DNA from: Caldilineaceae bacterium
Lineage (GTDB): Bacteria > Chloroflexota > Anaerolineae > Caldilineales > Caldilineaceae
Reading direction: 5' to 3'
NCBI GenBank assembly: GCA_026645575.1
Contig: JAPKMW010000002.1
Location: forward strand, 186,001-250,000
DNA: 64,000 nucleotides
In this document: in pieces, positions 47,063 to 56,361 of the stretch
Numbering within the stretch: the first letter of the stretch is position 1
How the letters are laid out: each line of letters starts with the position of its first letter
Program-made: the position numbers and the translations under genes
The notes under the pieces: model-generated
Databases searched by the model: none
Seen by the model: the letters and a program-made list of their open reading frames with translations, nothing else
What the model was told of the DNA's origin: nothing

Positions 47063-47959
47063 ATGAACACAGATGAGTCAACGCTTGTACGCGGAAAGAT
47101 CCAATGGGAGCGGATGTTGCCGGCGGAATTTCGGGCAGCCCAGGCGGCTTTGCCGGTTGTCTTTCTGCCGTTGGGGACGGTCGAATGGCATGGCGAACAT
47201 AATGCGCTGGGGCTGGATGCGTTGAAGGCGCACGAGCTTTGTGTGCGCGCCGCCCATCGTGCCGGTGGCGGTATTGTCCATCCGCCGCTCTATGGCGGCA
47301 TGGGTGGACTGGACAAACCGGCCACGGTCATCATGGAGGGGGAGTATGCTTGGGAGAATCACTTGCTACGTCCCTGGCTCGAAAAGCTCTGTAGCGAGTT
47401 CCACCGTCTAGGCTTCCAAGCGGCGATCATCCTCACTGGTCACTATGGTCACAACCAGCAGATTGTGGTGCGTGAAACCGCAGTGCGTATGGCCGAACGG
47501 CTGCAAATGCCCATTCTCGGCCTCCCCGAATATTGGCTGGCCCACGATGCCGGCTATTGGGGCGACCACGCCGGTATTGGTGAGACCTCGCTGCTCTGGC
47601 ATTTGCACCCGGAACTGGTGGCAATTGATCGCATCCATGCCGACCCGGACTATGGGCGCGAGGGGCGGATTGCGCAAGGTGCGTCGGCGGCGCTGGGACA
47701 ACGGTATGCTGAACTGATCATCGACCGGTTAGCCCGGTTAGCCACCGTCATGCTCCAATGGCGACCTGACCAATTGGCGGCCAGTATTCGCGCCGACCGG
47801 GCCTTGGTCAGCGCGCAAGTGCGCGGTTGGCGTGCCGGGCAGCCGTGGGCGGCCTGGCGCAAAATCGGCAGCGGTCAGGTGACCGATTATGGTCGCCTGT
47901 TGGTGGAAGGGCGCTTTGCCGAAATTGAAGAGATGGCTGGTCAACTGCTAGAAGGATAA
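47063..47959 (+). CDS. Creatininase-family amidohydrolase
   Basis: 298 residues with GAGGAG ahead. Metal-dependent amidohydrolase fold: PLGTVEWHGEHNALGLDA (Glu/His ligands), YGGMGGLDKPATV, and TGHYGHNQQIV, the family's C-terminal metal site, then GDHAGIGETSLL. Members cleave cyclic amides such as creatinine or act in flavin and mycofactocin pathways. The neighbouring ceramidase-like gene starts 13 bases after its stop, so the two are co-transcribed. Confidence 0.87.
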   Translation: MNTDESTLVRGKIQWERMLPAEFRAAQAALPVVFLPLGTVEWHGEHNALGLDALKAHELCVRAAHRAGGGIVHPPLYGGMGGLDKPATVIMEGEYAWENHLLRPWLEKLCSEFHRLGFQAAIILTGHYGHNQQIVVRETAVRMAERLQMPILGLPEYWLAHDAGYWGDHAGIGETSLLWHLHPELVAIDRIHADPDYGREGRIAQGASAALGQRYAELIIDRLARLATVMLQWRPDQLAASIRADRALVSAQVRGWRAGQPWAAWRKIGSGQVTDYGRLLVEGRFAEIEEMAGQLLEG

Positions 47960-47972
47960 GGAAGCACAACCT

Positions 47973-49277
47973 ATGAATAGTTACCTCTTGGCCGGTGTGG
48001 GCCGCACAGAGATTACACCGCCGCTGGGGACGGCGCTGGCTGGGTATCCGGTGCAGGATCGGGTGGCCGAAACGGTCCGTGACCCGCTTCATGCCACCGC
48101 CCTGGTGTTGGCGCGTGGCGACTGTCGGGTGGCGATCATCAGCCTGGATTGGATTTTGATTGAAGCCGAGGAGACGACGGCGATTCGACATCTGGTGCAT
48201 GAGCAGACGGGCATTCCCCCGGCCAATGTCACGGTAGCGGCGATTCAATCCCATTCGGCGCCGCGCACCTTCTCCGCCTGGGGTTGGGGTGACAAAGATC
48301 GGGCGTATGTCGATGCCGTGTTGCCACGCATTGTCGATGCCGTGGTGCAAGCGGTGAACAATTTGCAACCGGCGCGCGTCGGCATTGGCACCACCAGCAG
48401 TGAAGTCGGCGTCAACCGGCGGCAGATCCGCCAGAATCATACGGTTGCCTTGGGGGTGAATCCGTGGGCGCCCTATGACCCGACCATGACGGTTCTGCGC
48501 ATGGAAGGCGCAGGAGGGCCGCTGGCGACGCTGATTCATTATGGCGCCCATCCCACCGTCTTTGGCGGCAAAAGCCGGGCCGTTTCCCGTGACTGGCCGG
48601 GGGTCATGGTTGACCGCGTCGAGGCGTTGACTGGCGCGCCGGCGCTCTTTATCAACGGCGCGGTCGGCGATGTGGCGCCGCGCACCAACTTTATGGGCGC
48701 GGTGGGTGACGGCGAAACGGCATTACTGGAAGTGGGCACCCGCGCCGCCACCGATGCCCTGCGCGCCTACCGTTCTATCAAGGAGGTGCGTGATCTCGAC
48801 CTAGGAGTAGTGACAGCGGAAATCCAGTTGCCCTACCGCCCCTTGACCGCTCTGGCCGAGGCCCAGCATCAACTGGCCGCCGCCGAAGCCAACAAAGAGC
48901 AGTGGGGCCAGCCGATGTGCGATTATCGCCATTGGCAGGCGGTGGTCAACGCCCACAACGCGCCGCCCGTACCTGGCATCACCTTTACCCAGACCATTAC
49001 CCGTTTGGGGCCGGTGGCGTTGGTCCCCTTTCCCGGTGAGCCCTTTACCGAGATCGTGCTACGGCTGCGTGACTACAGCCCCTTCCAACACACCTTATGC
49101 GCCAGCACAACCAACGGTTGCCTGGGCTATTTTGTCACGCGGGAATCGCTACATCGGGGCGGTTATGAAGTGTGGGTGGGCAAAGCCTATGGCGCTTACA
49201 TCCTGGCCGAAACCGTCGATGACGCGCTGATTGATGCGAATCTGTCGTTGCTGCGGGCATTGGCTGAAAGTAGGTAG
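47973..49277 (+). CDS. Neutral/alkaline ceramidase N-terminal-like hydrolase
   Basis: 434 residues. It begins AGVGRTEITPPLGTALAGYP, the signature of neutral ceramidase-like enzymes (family AGxGRxDITPP), with DPLHATALVL, a zinc-site IQSHSAPR and LIHYGAHPTVF. No signal peptide is present. The C-terminal immunoglobulin-like domain of true ceramidases is missing, as in many bacterial homologues of unknown substrate. It is coupled with the creatininase gene and followed by a strong bidirectional hairpin. Confidence 0.83.
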   Translation: MNSYLLAGVGRTEITPPLGTALAGYPVQDRVAETVRDPLHATALVLARGDCRVAIISLDWILIEAEETTAIRHLVHEQTGIPPANVTVAAIQSHSAPRTFSAWGWGDKDRAYVDAVLPRIVDAVVQAVNNLQPARVGIGTTSSEVGVNRRQIRQNHTVALGVNPWAPYDPTMTVLRMEGAGGPLATLIHYGAHPTVFGGKSRAVSRDWPGVMVDRVEALTGAPALFINGAVGDVAPRTNFMGAVGDGETALLEVGTRAATDALRAYRSIKEVRDLDLGVVTAEIQLPYRPLTALAEAQHQLAAAEANKEQWGQPMCDYRHWQAVVNAHNAPPVPGITFTQTITRLGPVALVPFPGEPFTEIVLRLRDYSPFQHTLCASTTNGCLGYFVTRESLHRGGYEVWVGKAYGAYILAETVDDALIDANLSLLRALAESR

Positions 49278-49382
49278 GCGTAATGTACGCTTATACATAT
49301 GACAACCCTACGTATAGAACGCCGATTGAGCCGATGTAATGGTTTGTAACGGATTTTATGATGGGTTGTCACACCTGTCCAC

Positions 49383-49460
49383 TATCACCGCGAATTATTG
49401 GGATTTGCGAATCTTTTTTGTCCCGAAGCGATTCGCAAATCCCAATGATTCGCGGTGATA
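49383..49460. repeat. 31-bp near-perfect inverted repeat between convergent genes
   Basis: 49383-49413 pairs with 49430-49460 with one G-T mismatch (TATCACCGCGAATTATTGGG start). It lies between the ceramidase-like (+) and GH32-like (-) genes and has a T6 run in the loop. A bidirectional terminator is likely. Confidence 0.92.
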
Positions 49461-49476
49461 TGACTGAGTCCCTTAT

Positions 49477-51078
49477 TCAATAAATATTCGCCATCTGCCA
49501 TACATCCAACGCCTGCAACATGGCATCTTTCCCCTGCGCACGCAGTGAAACCCCGACGCTGTCGGCTCGTTCCGGGTAGACGCGTACGGCCACACATTGC
49601 TTGCCGTTGACAAAGACCTCGACCACGCTCTTATCGACAAAGACACGCAATGTCAACGGCTCATCGGGCGCGAGATAGACCGGCGCAGTCTCCGGGGCGC
49701 GGGAACGGACATCGGGCGCTGTGGAGGAATAAGAAGAATCGAGGGTGATCAGGCTGTCGGTGGCGGCGCGCAGTTGCTCCCGTTCCCAGCCGGTGTAGCG
49801 TTCCCAGTTGCGATAACCCCGTTCGCGGTAGAAGGCAATCCGGGTGAACTCTTCCTTGCCGGGTGAACGTAGCACATTGAGTTCGACCAGCGGCGCGTCA
49901 TTCGTGTCGATCACGGCGATTAGTTCAATGGCATTGCCCTCAATTTCTGATAACACAATCTCCTGGTTAGCCGGCAATGTCATGGGACCGATCTGTTGGT
50001 GGTTGGTGCGCAACGACTCAATATCCCCCGCCGGTTCGATGGCCAGGGCGTCACAACCAAACTTGTCGTCCCCCAGCAATGTCAACCGGCGCGGCAAGGT
50101 CATGATCTGATCCCAGCCGACGGTCGGTTTGGCCGGGTTCATGTTAAAGATGGCGATCACGCCACCCTGACCATCGGGCGTCGCCGAAGGGGCATGGACG
50201 CCGCCGGGTGGGAACGCGCCAAAGTTGAACTTGTGCTGGGCCGTCACCATGAATTTGTCACGGGCTTTGTCATAATCGCCGATCAACGCTTGTCCGCCGC
50301 TCATGTGGCTGAAAAAGAGCAGAATATGGCGGTCGCCAATCGGCCAGAAATAGGGACAGGCGCCGTCATCGCCGATGAGGGTAAAGGCGTCGCCCTCGAC
50401 AAAGGGGTGGAGATAGTCCCAGTGCACCAGATCCTGTGACCGGAAGAGGAAATCTGCCGCCCGCCGTTTGCCCGATGGCACATGAGGTAGCGTGCCGCCG
50501 GAGAGCGCGTAGTAGACGCCCTCCTTCTGCCAGATGCAAGGATCAAAGACGCGATAGGGCAGGGGTGCACCATCAGGACTTGCTTGCGGAATCACGGCTT
50601 GCCCGGTAAGCTTTTCCCAGTTGAGCAGGAGCGGATCACTAGAGATGGCAACCATGTTGCCCACCTTGGTGCCATGATACATGGCAATCACCCGGTCGGC
50701 TTCGACCAGCGTCGCACCGGAGAAGCAACACTCTTCGGGATCAGGGTAGATGGCATAGGGCAGATCGCGCCAGTGAATCAGATCGTCACTCACGGCATGA
50801 CCCCAATGTTGACGCGGGTCTTCGGGCGGATAGGCTTGGTAGAAAAGATGCCAGCGCCCCTGCCAGAAGCAGAGCCCGTTGGGGTCGTTGAGCGTGTTTT
50901 CTGGGTTGACATAGTGATAGATCGGGCGATGGGGATCGTTATCATATTGTCGGCGTGCGGCGTGCAGGCGCTGCATGAGCGGATTGGTTGCCAGTTGGGC
51001 TTCCTGTTCGGCCAGCGTCGCAGCAAAGGTGTAGTGGGGAACCAGGGAAGTGCGGTTAGGGTGAGCAGCGGTTGTCAT
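49477..51078 (-). CDS. Glycoside hydrolase family 32-like protein with two of three active-site motifs altered
   Basis: 533 residues. The five-bladed propeller start NPENTLNDPNGLCFW (nucleophile Asp65) and C-terminal beta-sandwich (LRVFVDKSVVEVFVNG...RVYP) are typical of GH32 fructosidases. However, the RDP motif reads FDP (residues 178-180) and the EC motif carrying the acid/base Glu reads AC (240-241). It may therefore act on other fructosides or glycosides by a changed mechanism, or be a binding protein. No signal peptide; no sucrose transport gene adjacent. Confidence 0.8.
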   Translation of the reverse strand: MTTAAHPNRTSLVPHYTFAATLAEQEAQLATNPLMQRLHAARRQYDNDPHRPIYHYVNPENTLNDPNGLCFWQGRWHLFYQAYPPEDPRQHWGHAVSDDLIHWRDLPYAIYPDPEECCFSGATLVEADRVIAMYHGTKVGNMVAISSDPLLLNWEKLTGQAVIPQASPDGAPLPYRVFDPCIWQKEGVYYALSGGTLPHVPSGKRRAADFLFRSQDLVHWDYLHPFVEGDAFTLIGDDGACPYFWPIGDRHILLFFSHMSGGQALIGDYDKARDKFMVTAQHKFNFGAFPPGGVHAPSATPDGQGGVIAIFNMNPAKPTVGWDQIMTLPRRLTLLGDDKFGCDALAIEPAGDIESLRTNHQQIGPMTLPANQEIVLSEIEGNAIELIAVIDTNDAPLVELNVLRSPGKEEFTRIAFYRERGYRNWERYTGWEREQLRAATDSLITLDSSYSSTAPDVRSRAPETAPVYLAPDEPLTLRVFVDKSVVEVFVNGKQCVAVRVYPERADSVGVSLRAQGKDAMLQALDVWQMANIY

Positions 51079-51093
51079 GGCCTTAGTTCCAAT

Positions 51094-51914
51094 CTACTGA
51101 TCAGTTTTCTGGGCAAGTAATGCTTTCAAGCGTGCGATTTCAGCCTGGGCGGCTTGCGCCTCTGCCTCGGTCGCTTCCCGTGCTTCCATTTCGGCTTGTA
51201 GACGCTCCGTTGTTTCACGTAACGCCTGCCGCGCCTTCAAGTTTGTCAGCAGGTCTTCACCGGTGTTGCCATCTTCCAACCAGACTTGACCATCCTCGAC
51301 ACCGATGCGCAAGCCCAGCGTTTCACAATAGAGCGCGCCATCTTCGTCGGGTAACATGGGCAGGTAACGATTTTCGTGCAGGCGATAGCCGGTGACTTCC
51401 CAGACAGTCTGGCCTTTACGCGTCCAATGGTCAATGTAAACATACTCCTGGACACCGACCAGCGCGTAGTCATTCACTTTTTTCACCCGGTCCCCTCACG
51501 CGAGGATGGCGAAACAATCTCAATGATGCAGAGTGGGCGCGTCTCTTCTTCGGCTACGATAAACTGCCCGCGATCTGCTCTGGGGTCACGGACATTCGGG
51601 ACAACGGCGACATCAGGCGCATAGGGCCGAACATCTGGGTGATCCCATTCAAAGACTAAATCGTGAAAGACTGTAATCGCTGGCTGCGTTTCGTAATAGG
51701 CGCGCAGCATATCACACAGATCATTCGTCATGGTTTCATGGAGGGTGGAGGCAGGAATTACATACCCTTCTTGTGGATGGAGGGCTTCCTCCGGGGTAAG
51801 GAGAATGCGCACTTGGGTCTGTTTGCCATCGGGCGTGCGGACAGTTTCGTACCGCCAGCCGAGCGACCAAGCGGTGACCGCCGTTGCCGTCTGTGGAGAA
51901 ACCGATAAACTCAT
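51094..51914 (-). pseudogene. Uma2-family (DUF820) endonuclease-like gene split by a frameshift
   Basis: The first part (51914-51483) has the Uma2 PD-(D/E)XK core: LHETMTNDLCDMLRAYY, FEWDHPDVRPYAPDVAVV and CIIEIVSPSSRE, then stops. The second (51486-51094) continues as VKKVNDYALVGVQEYVYID and a C-terminal coiled coil. Family members read ...EVVSPSTRxxDRxxKxxxYAxxGVxEYW without a break; adding one G within the run near 51490 would restore EGDRVKKV. The parts overlap by GTGA, so re-initiation could still make both halves. Confidence 0.8.
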
Positions 51915-52020
51915 GGGCCTACCTCGCTTTGCTACAAACCGTGCGCTTGTGCAACCGATCATACCATGCCGCCGGGCTTGCCGACAAACCCTCTGTGCGC
52001 TACAATCAACCGCAATCTAC

Positions 52021-52782
52021 TTACCTGTCTTTCGGGATTTGCGCTTGTAACAAGCTGAAGAAATGACCGCTACGTTGAACCGTCGCAACACCGGCGGCGT
52101 GCAGTATCTGTTCCAGTTCCGCCAACGTGTGGCCGACATCAAAAATGAGGACCACGCCCCCCGGACGCAAAACACGCACAATTTCCCGGGCCGCCTGGCG
52201 TCGCCCTTCGGACGCGCTGCTGCTGTGAATGTGGTGAAAAGCCAACGTCGAGACCACCACATCAAAGCTAGCATCGGCAAAGGGCATCTGACAAGCGTTG
52301 ACATTTTGCAGTTCCACCCGGTCGGCGACCCCTTCCTGGTGAGCATTTTTCCAGAAGATGGTCGGCGTCCCGCCCCCAGCGTTGGGATCGTAGATGTCGA
52401 TGCCGATGGCTTTGCCGGTGGTCAATTGATGGGCGCAGCCGAATAAGGTGATGCCGCTGCCGGTGCCGACATCCAGCACTTGTTCATCGCCCCGCCAGGT
52501 CACGGCGCTGACAATGCGGTCGCGTAGATGCAAGCGCAAGTGACGGGTGAAGTGGGTAATCAAGAGCACAAGCAGCGCTGGCAGCAAGAGCAAGCCGCCA
52601 ATGGGCAAGAGCGTCCACAGATAGGTTGGACTGAGAAAGGCGAAGGTCGCCACCGTCACGGCAACCAGATAGACAATGCCGAGCCAAGCCAATTGTTTGA
52701 ACCACACGGGGACCCGTAGATCATAATCGTGGCCCAAGGCATGGATCGAGTCGCGCATCAAGGGTAAACTGAGCAGTCGCAT
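52021..52782 (-). CDS. Membrane-anchored class I SAM-dependent methyltransferase
   Basis: 253 residues from ATG 52782. Two N-terminal membrane helices (about 34-53 and 56-78) precede a Rossmann methyltransferase domain: VLDVGTGSGITLFG (motif I), IGIDIYDP (motif II), ADASFDVVVSTLAFHHI (motif IV) and VLRPGGVVLIFDV (motif VI). The anchor suggests a lipid or quinone-like substrate. It is divergent from a TetR gene across a 200-base gap. Confidence 0.85.
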   Translation of the reverse strand: MRLLSLPLMRDSIHALGHDYDLRVPVWFKQLAWLGIVYLVAVTVATFAFLSPTYLWTLLPIGGLLLLPALLVLLITHFTRHLRLHLRDRIVSAVTWRGDEQVLDVGTGSGITLFGCAHQLTTGKAIGIDIYDPNAGGGTPTIFWKNAHQEGVADRVELQNVNACQMPFADASFDVVVSTLAFHHIHSSSASEGRRQAAREIVRVLRPGGVVLIFDVGHTLAELEQILHAAGVATVQRSGHFFSLLQAQIPKDR

Positions 52783-52852
52783 AACATTTCCTCCAAAGAA
52801 AGTTACTATATCGTTCAAGCCAAAGAATAGAGATGCATCTAATTTAGCGGTT

Positions 52853-52880
52853 CACGCAACACGCAACACGTATCACGCAA
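52853..52880. repeat. Short quasi-tandem CACGCAA units
   Basis: Three to four copies of cacgcaa (cacgcaacacgcaacacg), without an obvious inverted partner. Same type of low-complexity unit as in the other intergenic elements. Confidence 0.6.
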
Positions 52881-52988
52881 GGGTAAACAACCTGCTTACC
52901 ACTGTAGCAGATGCGCCGGTGAAAAGCAATAAGCAAGCGCAAGCGGTTGTCTACTACTGAACAAAGCGCGCAAATTGTCGAGTGGAGG

Positions 52989-53573
52989 ATGATGGAAAAT
53001 AAGGCGGATCGCCGGGTGCAACGCACCCGCCAACTCTTGCACAAGGCGCTGATTGAGTTGGTCAAAGAAAAAGGCTTTGATGCCATTACAATCCAGGACA
53101 TTACCGAGCGCGCCAACCTCGGTCGTACCACCTTTTACCTGCATTATCCCGGTAAAGAAGAGTTGATGCTCGATCACCATGCCACCGTGGCGGAGATGTT
53201 CGGGCTGAAGCAACTTACCCGCGCCGAATTGTTAGCAGATGAACCACCGCCGGGGTTGGTCAGGCTTTTGTTGTTGGCGGCGGAAGAACCCAAATTTTAT
53301 GACGCCATTATGAAGGCGCGTACGGCGGATCTCATTCTGCGCGGGATTCGGACACAGATGATGGCGAACCTGGAAGCCACCCTCACGACCGCCTTCCTCG
53401 GGGTAGAGCCGACGATGCCAATGGCATTGCTGAAACCCTACCTGGTCAACGCCCAATTGGCGTTTATCGATTGGTGGGTGCGCACTGCGGCGCCCTATAC
53501 CGCCGAACAAGTGGCGACCACCCTCCATCAATTGCAACGGTCAATCATTCGGGATGTCTACCGACTAGGATAA
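52989..53573 (+). CDS. TetR-family transcriptional regulator
   Basis: About 194 residues; starts at ATG 52989, ATG 52992 or TTG 52947 are possible, with GGAGG at 52984-52988. The N-terminal HTH is clear: RTRQLLHKALIELVKEKGFDAITIQDITERANLGRTTFYLHYPGKEELM. The C-terminal ligand domain resembles TetR_C_33-type regulators. It lies five bases before an amidohydrolase gene and is divergent from the methyltransferase, so it probably controls one or both. Confidence 0.9.
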   Translation: MMENKADRRVQRTRQLLHKALIELVKEKGFDAITIQDITERANLGRTTFYLHYPGKEELMLDHHATVAEMFGLKQLTRAELLADEPPPGLVRLLLLAAEEPKFYDAIMKARTADLILRGIRTQMMANLEATLTTAFLGVEPTMPMALLKPYLVNAQLAFIDWWVRTAAPYTAEQVATTLHQLQRSIIRDVYRLG

Positions 53574-53577
53574 CGCT

Positions 53578-54468
53578 ATGATTATTGACGCCCACAACCA
53601 CAGTCATTACAACCACTTTGGCCCGGAGGCGCTCCTGGCCGAAATGGACGCCTTTGGCATTGACCTCACCTGGCTGCTCACCTGGCACCATCCACCGGGC
53701 GAGCATGTGCCAAGCTCCCATCGCGCCTTTAACCCGCGCAATGTCCGCCCCGATGGCAGCCATGCCGGCGTCATCCTGCACGATGTCATTGAAACCTGTC
53801 AACGCTTTCCGGGACGTTTTGTGGCCGGCTACTGTCCTTGCCCCACCGAAGGCAACGCCGCCGATCTCTTTGAAGCAGCTTATCACATTTACGGAGTGCG
53901 TGTTTGTGGCGAATGGAGCTACCGTACCTTGCTGGACGATCCACGAGCGCTAGAGTTGTTTCGCTGCGCGGGCCGCCTAGGTTGCCCGGTGGTGTTGCAC
54001 CTGGATGTCCCCTATTTGCCCGATGCCCAGGGAAAGCCGGTCTATCAACAACATTGGTATGGCGGCGGCGCCGATCAATTGGAACGGGCGCTGGGAGCCT
54101 GTCCTGACACCATTTTTATCGGTCACGCCCCCGGCTTCTGGCGCTTTCTCAGTGGCGACGAGACGATCGAAAGCGCCATCTACCCCAAGGGGCCGATCAC
54201 CCCCGGCGGTCGGCTGTTGACCCTCTTTGACCGCTACCCCAATCTCTGGGCCGATCTGTCCGCCGGTTCAGGACTTGGCGCGTTGCAACGCGACCCCGCC
54301 TTTGCCTATGATTTCCTCTGCCGTTATGCCGACCGCTTGCTCTTTGGTCGCGACAATAATGGCAACAAGCTGCAAACCTTTTTGGCGACGCTCCGTTTAC
54401 CGGCAGAGGTGTCGGCCAAACTCTTCTATCAAAATGCTTTGCGGCTGGTGCCTGTGGAAAGAGGGTAG
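53578..54468 (+). CDS. Amidohydrolase-family (ACMSD-like) TIM-barrel metal enzyme
   Basis: 296 residues starting MIIDAHNHSHYN, where D-x-H-x-H supplies the first metal ligands. Later elements: VRVCGEWSYR, VVLHLDVPY, DTIFIGHAPGFWRFL (His) and LLFGRDNNGN (Asp), the order seen in amidohydrolase-2/ACMSD decarboxylases and hydrolases. The substrate is likely a small carboxylated or cyclic compound. It starts five bases after the TetR stop. Confidence 0.87.
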   Translation: MIIDAHNHSHYNHFGPEALLAEMDAFGIDLTWLLTWHHPPGEHVPSSHRAFNPRNVRPDGSHAGVILHDVIETCQRFPGRFVAGYCPCPTEGNAADLFEAAYHIYGVRVCGEWSYRTLLDDPRALELFRCAGRLGCPVVLHLDVPYLPDAQGKPVYQQHWYGGGADQLERALGACPDTIFIGHAPGFWRFLSGDETIESAIYPKGPITPGGRLLTLFDRYPNLWADLSAGSGLGALQRDPAFAYDFLCRYADRLLFGRDNNGNKLQTFLATLRLPAEVSAKLFYQNALRLVPVERG

Positions 54469-54500
54469 CGACGCGGATTCAGTCAGCGCGGATTGTCGGT

Positions 54501-54551
54501 AACAGGAATCGCTCCCGGCGAGTCACGGACTCACCGGGAGCGATTCCTGTT
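54501..54551. repeat. 18-bp perfect inverted repeat at the purH stop
   Basis: aacaggaatcgctcccgg (54501-54518) pairs with 54534-54551; the right arm meets the purH stop codon. Imperfect GCGGATT copies precede it. A terminator role between convergent genes is plausible. Confidence 0.88.
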
Positions 54552-56086
54552 TAATGACGGAAATGGCGAGCGCCCGTCAGCACCATGACCAGCCCCAGCT
54601 TGTTGACCGCTTCGATCACCTCATCATCACGTACCGAGCCACCGGGTTGGACAACGGCAGCAATGCCATGTTGGGCGGCGGCTTCAATGCCGTCGGCAAA
54701 GGGGAAGAAGGCATCGGAAGCCATGACGGCGCCTTGCGCTTTCTCCCCAGCCTTGTGACCGGCCACCATCACTGAATCAACTCGACTCATCTGGCCGGCG
54801 CCAATGCCGACGGTCGCTTGCGCTTTGACATAGACAATCGCATTGCTCTTGACATGGCGCGCCACCCGCCAGGCAAAGGCCAGATCGGCCAGTTGCTCGG
54901 CGGTCGGTTGTTGGGCGCTGACCACGCGCCAGTTGGCCGGATCCATGTCGGCTTGACTCTGATCGATTTCCTGCACCAACACCCCGCCATAGATGCTGCG
55001 CAGGCTCAAAGTCCGCTGCTGCACGCCGGTAGGTTGGAGGATGCGCAGGTTTTTCTTTTTACGCAACAGGTCCAGGGCATCCGTTTCAAAAGTGGGTGCG
55101 GCGATCACTTCCACAAAGAGATCGCCCATGCGGCGCACCATCTCCGCCGTGAGGGGGCGATTGACGGAAATGATGCCGCCAAAGGCGCTCACGGGATCAG
55201 AAGCAAAGGCTTTTTCATAAGCGTCGGCCAGGGTTGCGCCACTAGCGAGGCCACAAGGGTTGCCGTGTTTGATAATGGCAACCGTAGGATCAGGGAAATC
55301 TTGCGCCGCCTGCCAACTGCCATCGAGATCGAGCCAGTTGTTATAGCTCATCTCTTTACCATGCAGCACTTCAAAGGGGGCCTTTTCGCCGGCATAGGCA
55401 TAGAGACCACCCTGTTGGTGCGGATTTTCGCCATAGCGGTTGAGTTGCACCTGTTCCAAGTCCACTTGGAGACGCACCGGCAACCCGGCCACCTCATTCG
55501 GCTCTTCCACCTGGCCGGAGAGATAGAAGGCAATAGCCGTATCATACTCGGCGGTGTGACGGAAAGCTTTCAACGCCAACTTCTTGCGTTGCATCATCGT
55601 CGTGCCGCCATTGGCAAAGGCGGCGGCGATCTGATCATAATCGGTCGGGTCGCAGACCACGGTCACGGCTTCGTGATTTTTCGCTGCCGCTCGCAACAGC
55701 GCCACACCGCCGATGTCGATTTCTTCCACCGCTGTCGCCAGCGTCACGTTGGGTTGCGCAACCGTCTGCTGAAAAGGATAGAGATTCACCACCACCAGAT
55801 CAATCGGCGCAATGTTATAGGCGTCCAATTCTTCCAGATGATGGGATACCCGACGCGCCAGAATGCCGCCATGAATGGCCGGATGCAGCGTCTTGACCCG
55901 ACCACCCAAAATTTGAGGAAAGCCGGTGACTTCGTCTACGGACTGTACCGGTAACTCGGCGTCGCGTAATTGCCGCGCTGTACCACCACTGGCGATTAAC
56001 TCGCCGCCGGCTGCATGGAGCTGACGAGCAAACTCCACTAGCCCTGTCTTGTCGGACACCGACAACAGCGCACGAAACGTTGACAT
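54551..56086 (-). CDS. purH: Bifunctional AICAR transformylase/IMP cyclohydrolase
   Basis: 511 residues from ATG 56086 with GAGGAGCAAAG ahead; an upstream in-frame start at 56341 lies in the leader and is rejected. It performs the last two steps of IMP synthesis. The N-terminal IMP cyclohydrolase ([43 protein letters not shown]) and C-terminal transformylase ([13 protein letters not shown] [59 protein letters not shown]) are complete. Expression is preceded by a strong promoter and a probable ZTP riboswitch. Confidence 0.97.
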   Translation of the reverse strand: MSTFRALLSVSDKTGLVEFARQLHAAGGELIASGGTARQLRDAELPVQSVDEVTGFPQILGGRVKTLHPAIHGGILARRVSHHLEELDAYNIAPIDLVVVNLYPFQQTVAQPNVTLATAVEEIDIGGVALLRAAAKNHEAVTVVCDPTDYDQIAAAFANGGTTMMQRKKLALKAFRHTAEYDTAIAFYLSGQVEEPNEVAGLPVRLQVDLEQVQLNRYGENPHQQGGLYAYAGEKAPFEVLHGKEMSYNNWLDLDGSWQAAQDFPDPTVAIIKHGNPCGLASGATLADAYEKAFASDPVSAFGGIISVNRPLTAEMVRRMGDLFVEVIAAPTFETDALDLLRKKKNLRILQPTGVQQRTLSLRSIYGGVLVQEIDQSQADMDPANWRVVSAQQPTAEQLADLAFAWRVARHVKSNAIVYVKAQATVGIGAGQMSRVDSVMVAGHKAGEKAQGAVMASDAFFPFADGIEAAAQHGIAAVVQPGGSVRDDEVIEAVNKLGLVMVLTGARHFRH

Positions 56087-56123
56087 GATCTTTGCTCCTC
56101 TATACTCTGCAATCACCACCAAT

Positions 56124-56167
56124 AAAAAAGGCAGCCAAGCCTGGAAACAACCCACGGCTTGACTGCC
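56124..56167 (-). terminator. Intrinsic terminator in the purH leader
   Basis: GGCAGTCAAGCC (56167-56156) and GGCTTGGCTGCC (56141-56130) form the stem on the minus strand, followed by TTTTTT. It overlaps the 3' edge of the aptamer, as in transcription-terminating riboswitches. Confidence 0.85.
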
Positions 56168-56256
56168 CAGCCCAGACGAGCGACTGTAGCACATGAAAGG
56201 CTTTCTTTTCCTTGCGGTAATCTCCACAAATGCATTGTCTGCACCTTCGTCAGTTA
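56124..56256 (-). promoter_or_regulatory. Probable ZTP (pfl) riboswitch of purH
   Basis: On the minus strand AACTGACGAA (56255-56246) and TCGTCTGGGC (56179-56170) match the two conserved blocks of ZTP aptamers (ACUGRCG... and ...CGCCUGGGC), with the GACGA/TCGTC pairing kept by compensating bases. Between them GTGG...ACCGC can pair. A terminator follows immediately. ZTP riboswitches sense the AICAR-derived alarmone and are known upstream of purH and folate genes, so target and logic agree. Confidence 0.72.
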
Positions 56257-56269
56257 AGAAAGCGTGTGT

Positions 56270-56298
56270 ATTATAAAATGGGGGGCGTGACCTGTCAA
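56270..56298 (-). promoter_or_regulatory. Consensus sigma-70 promoter of purH
   Basis: TTGACA (56298-56293), 17-base spacer, TATAAT (56275-56270) on the minus strand: a perfect consensus pair starting the leader RNA. Confidence 0.85.
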
Positions 56299-56301
56299 AA
56301 T

Positions 56302-56361
56302 GGTGGATAGTGGATGGTGGATAGTACAAACAGCTATCCACTATCCACTATCCACTATCCA
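56302..56361. repeat. Inverted repeat of GTGGATA units
   Basis: ggtggatagtggatggtgga (from 56302) opposes ctatccactatccactatcc (from 56334). Units of about 7-8 bp. The right arm ends at, and supplies, the stop of the aldo/keto reductase. Confidence 0.92.

Noticed and set aside
54818..55954. 378-codon plus-strand frame antisense to purH
   Set aside because: purH is certain on the other strand; the His/Arg-rich antisense translation has no domain. It is a high-GC shadow.
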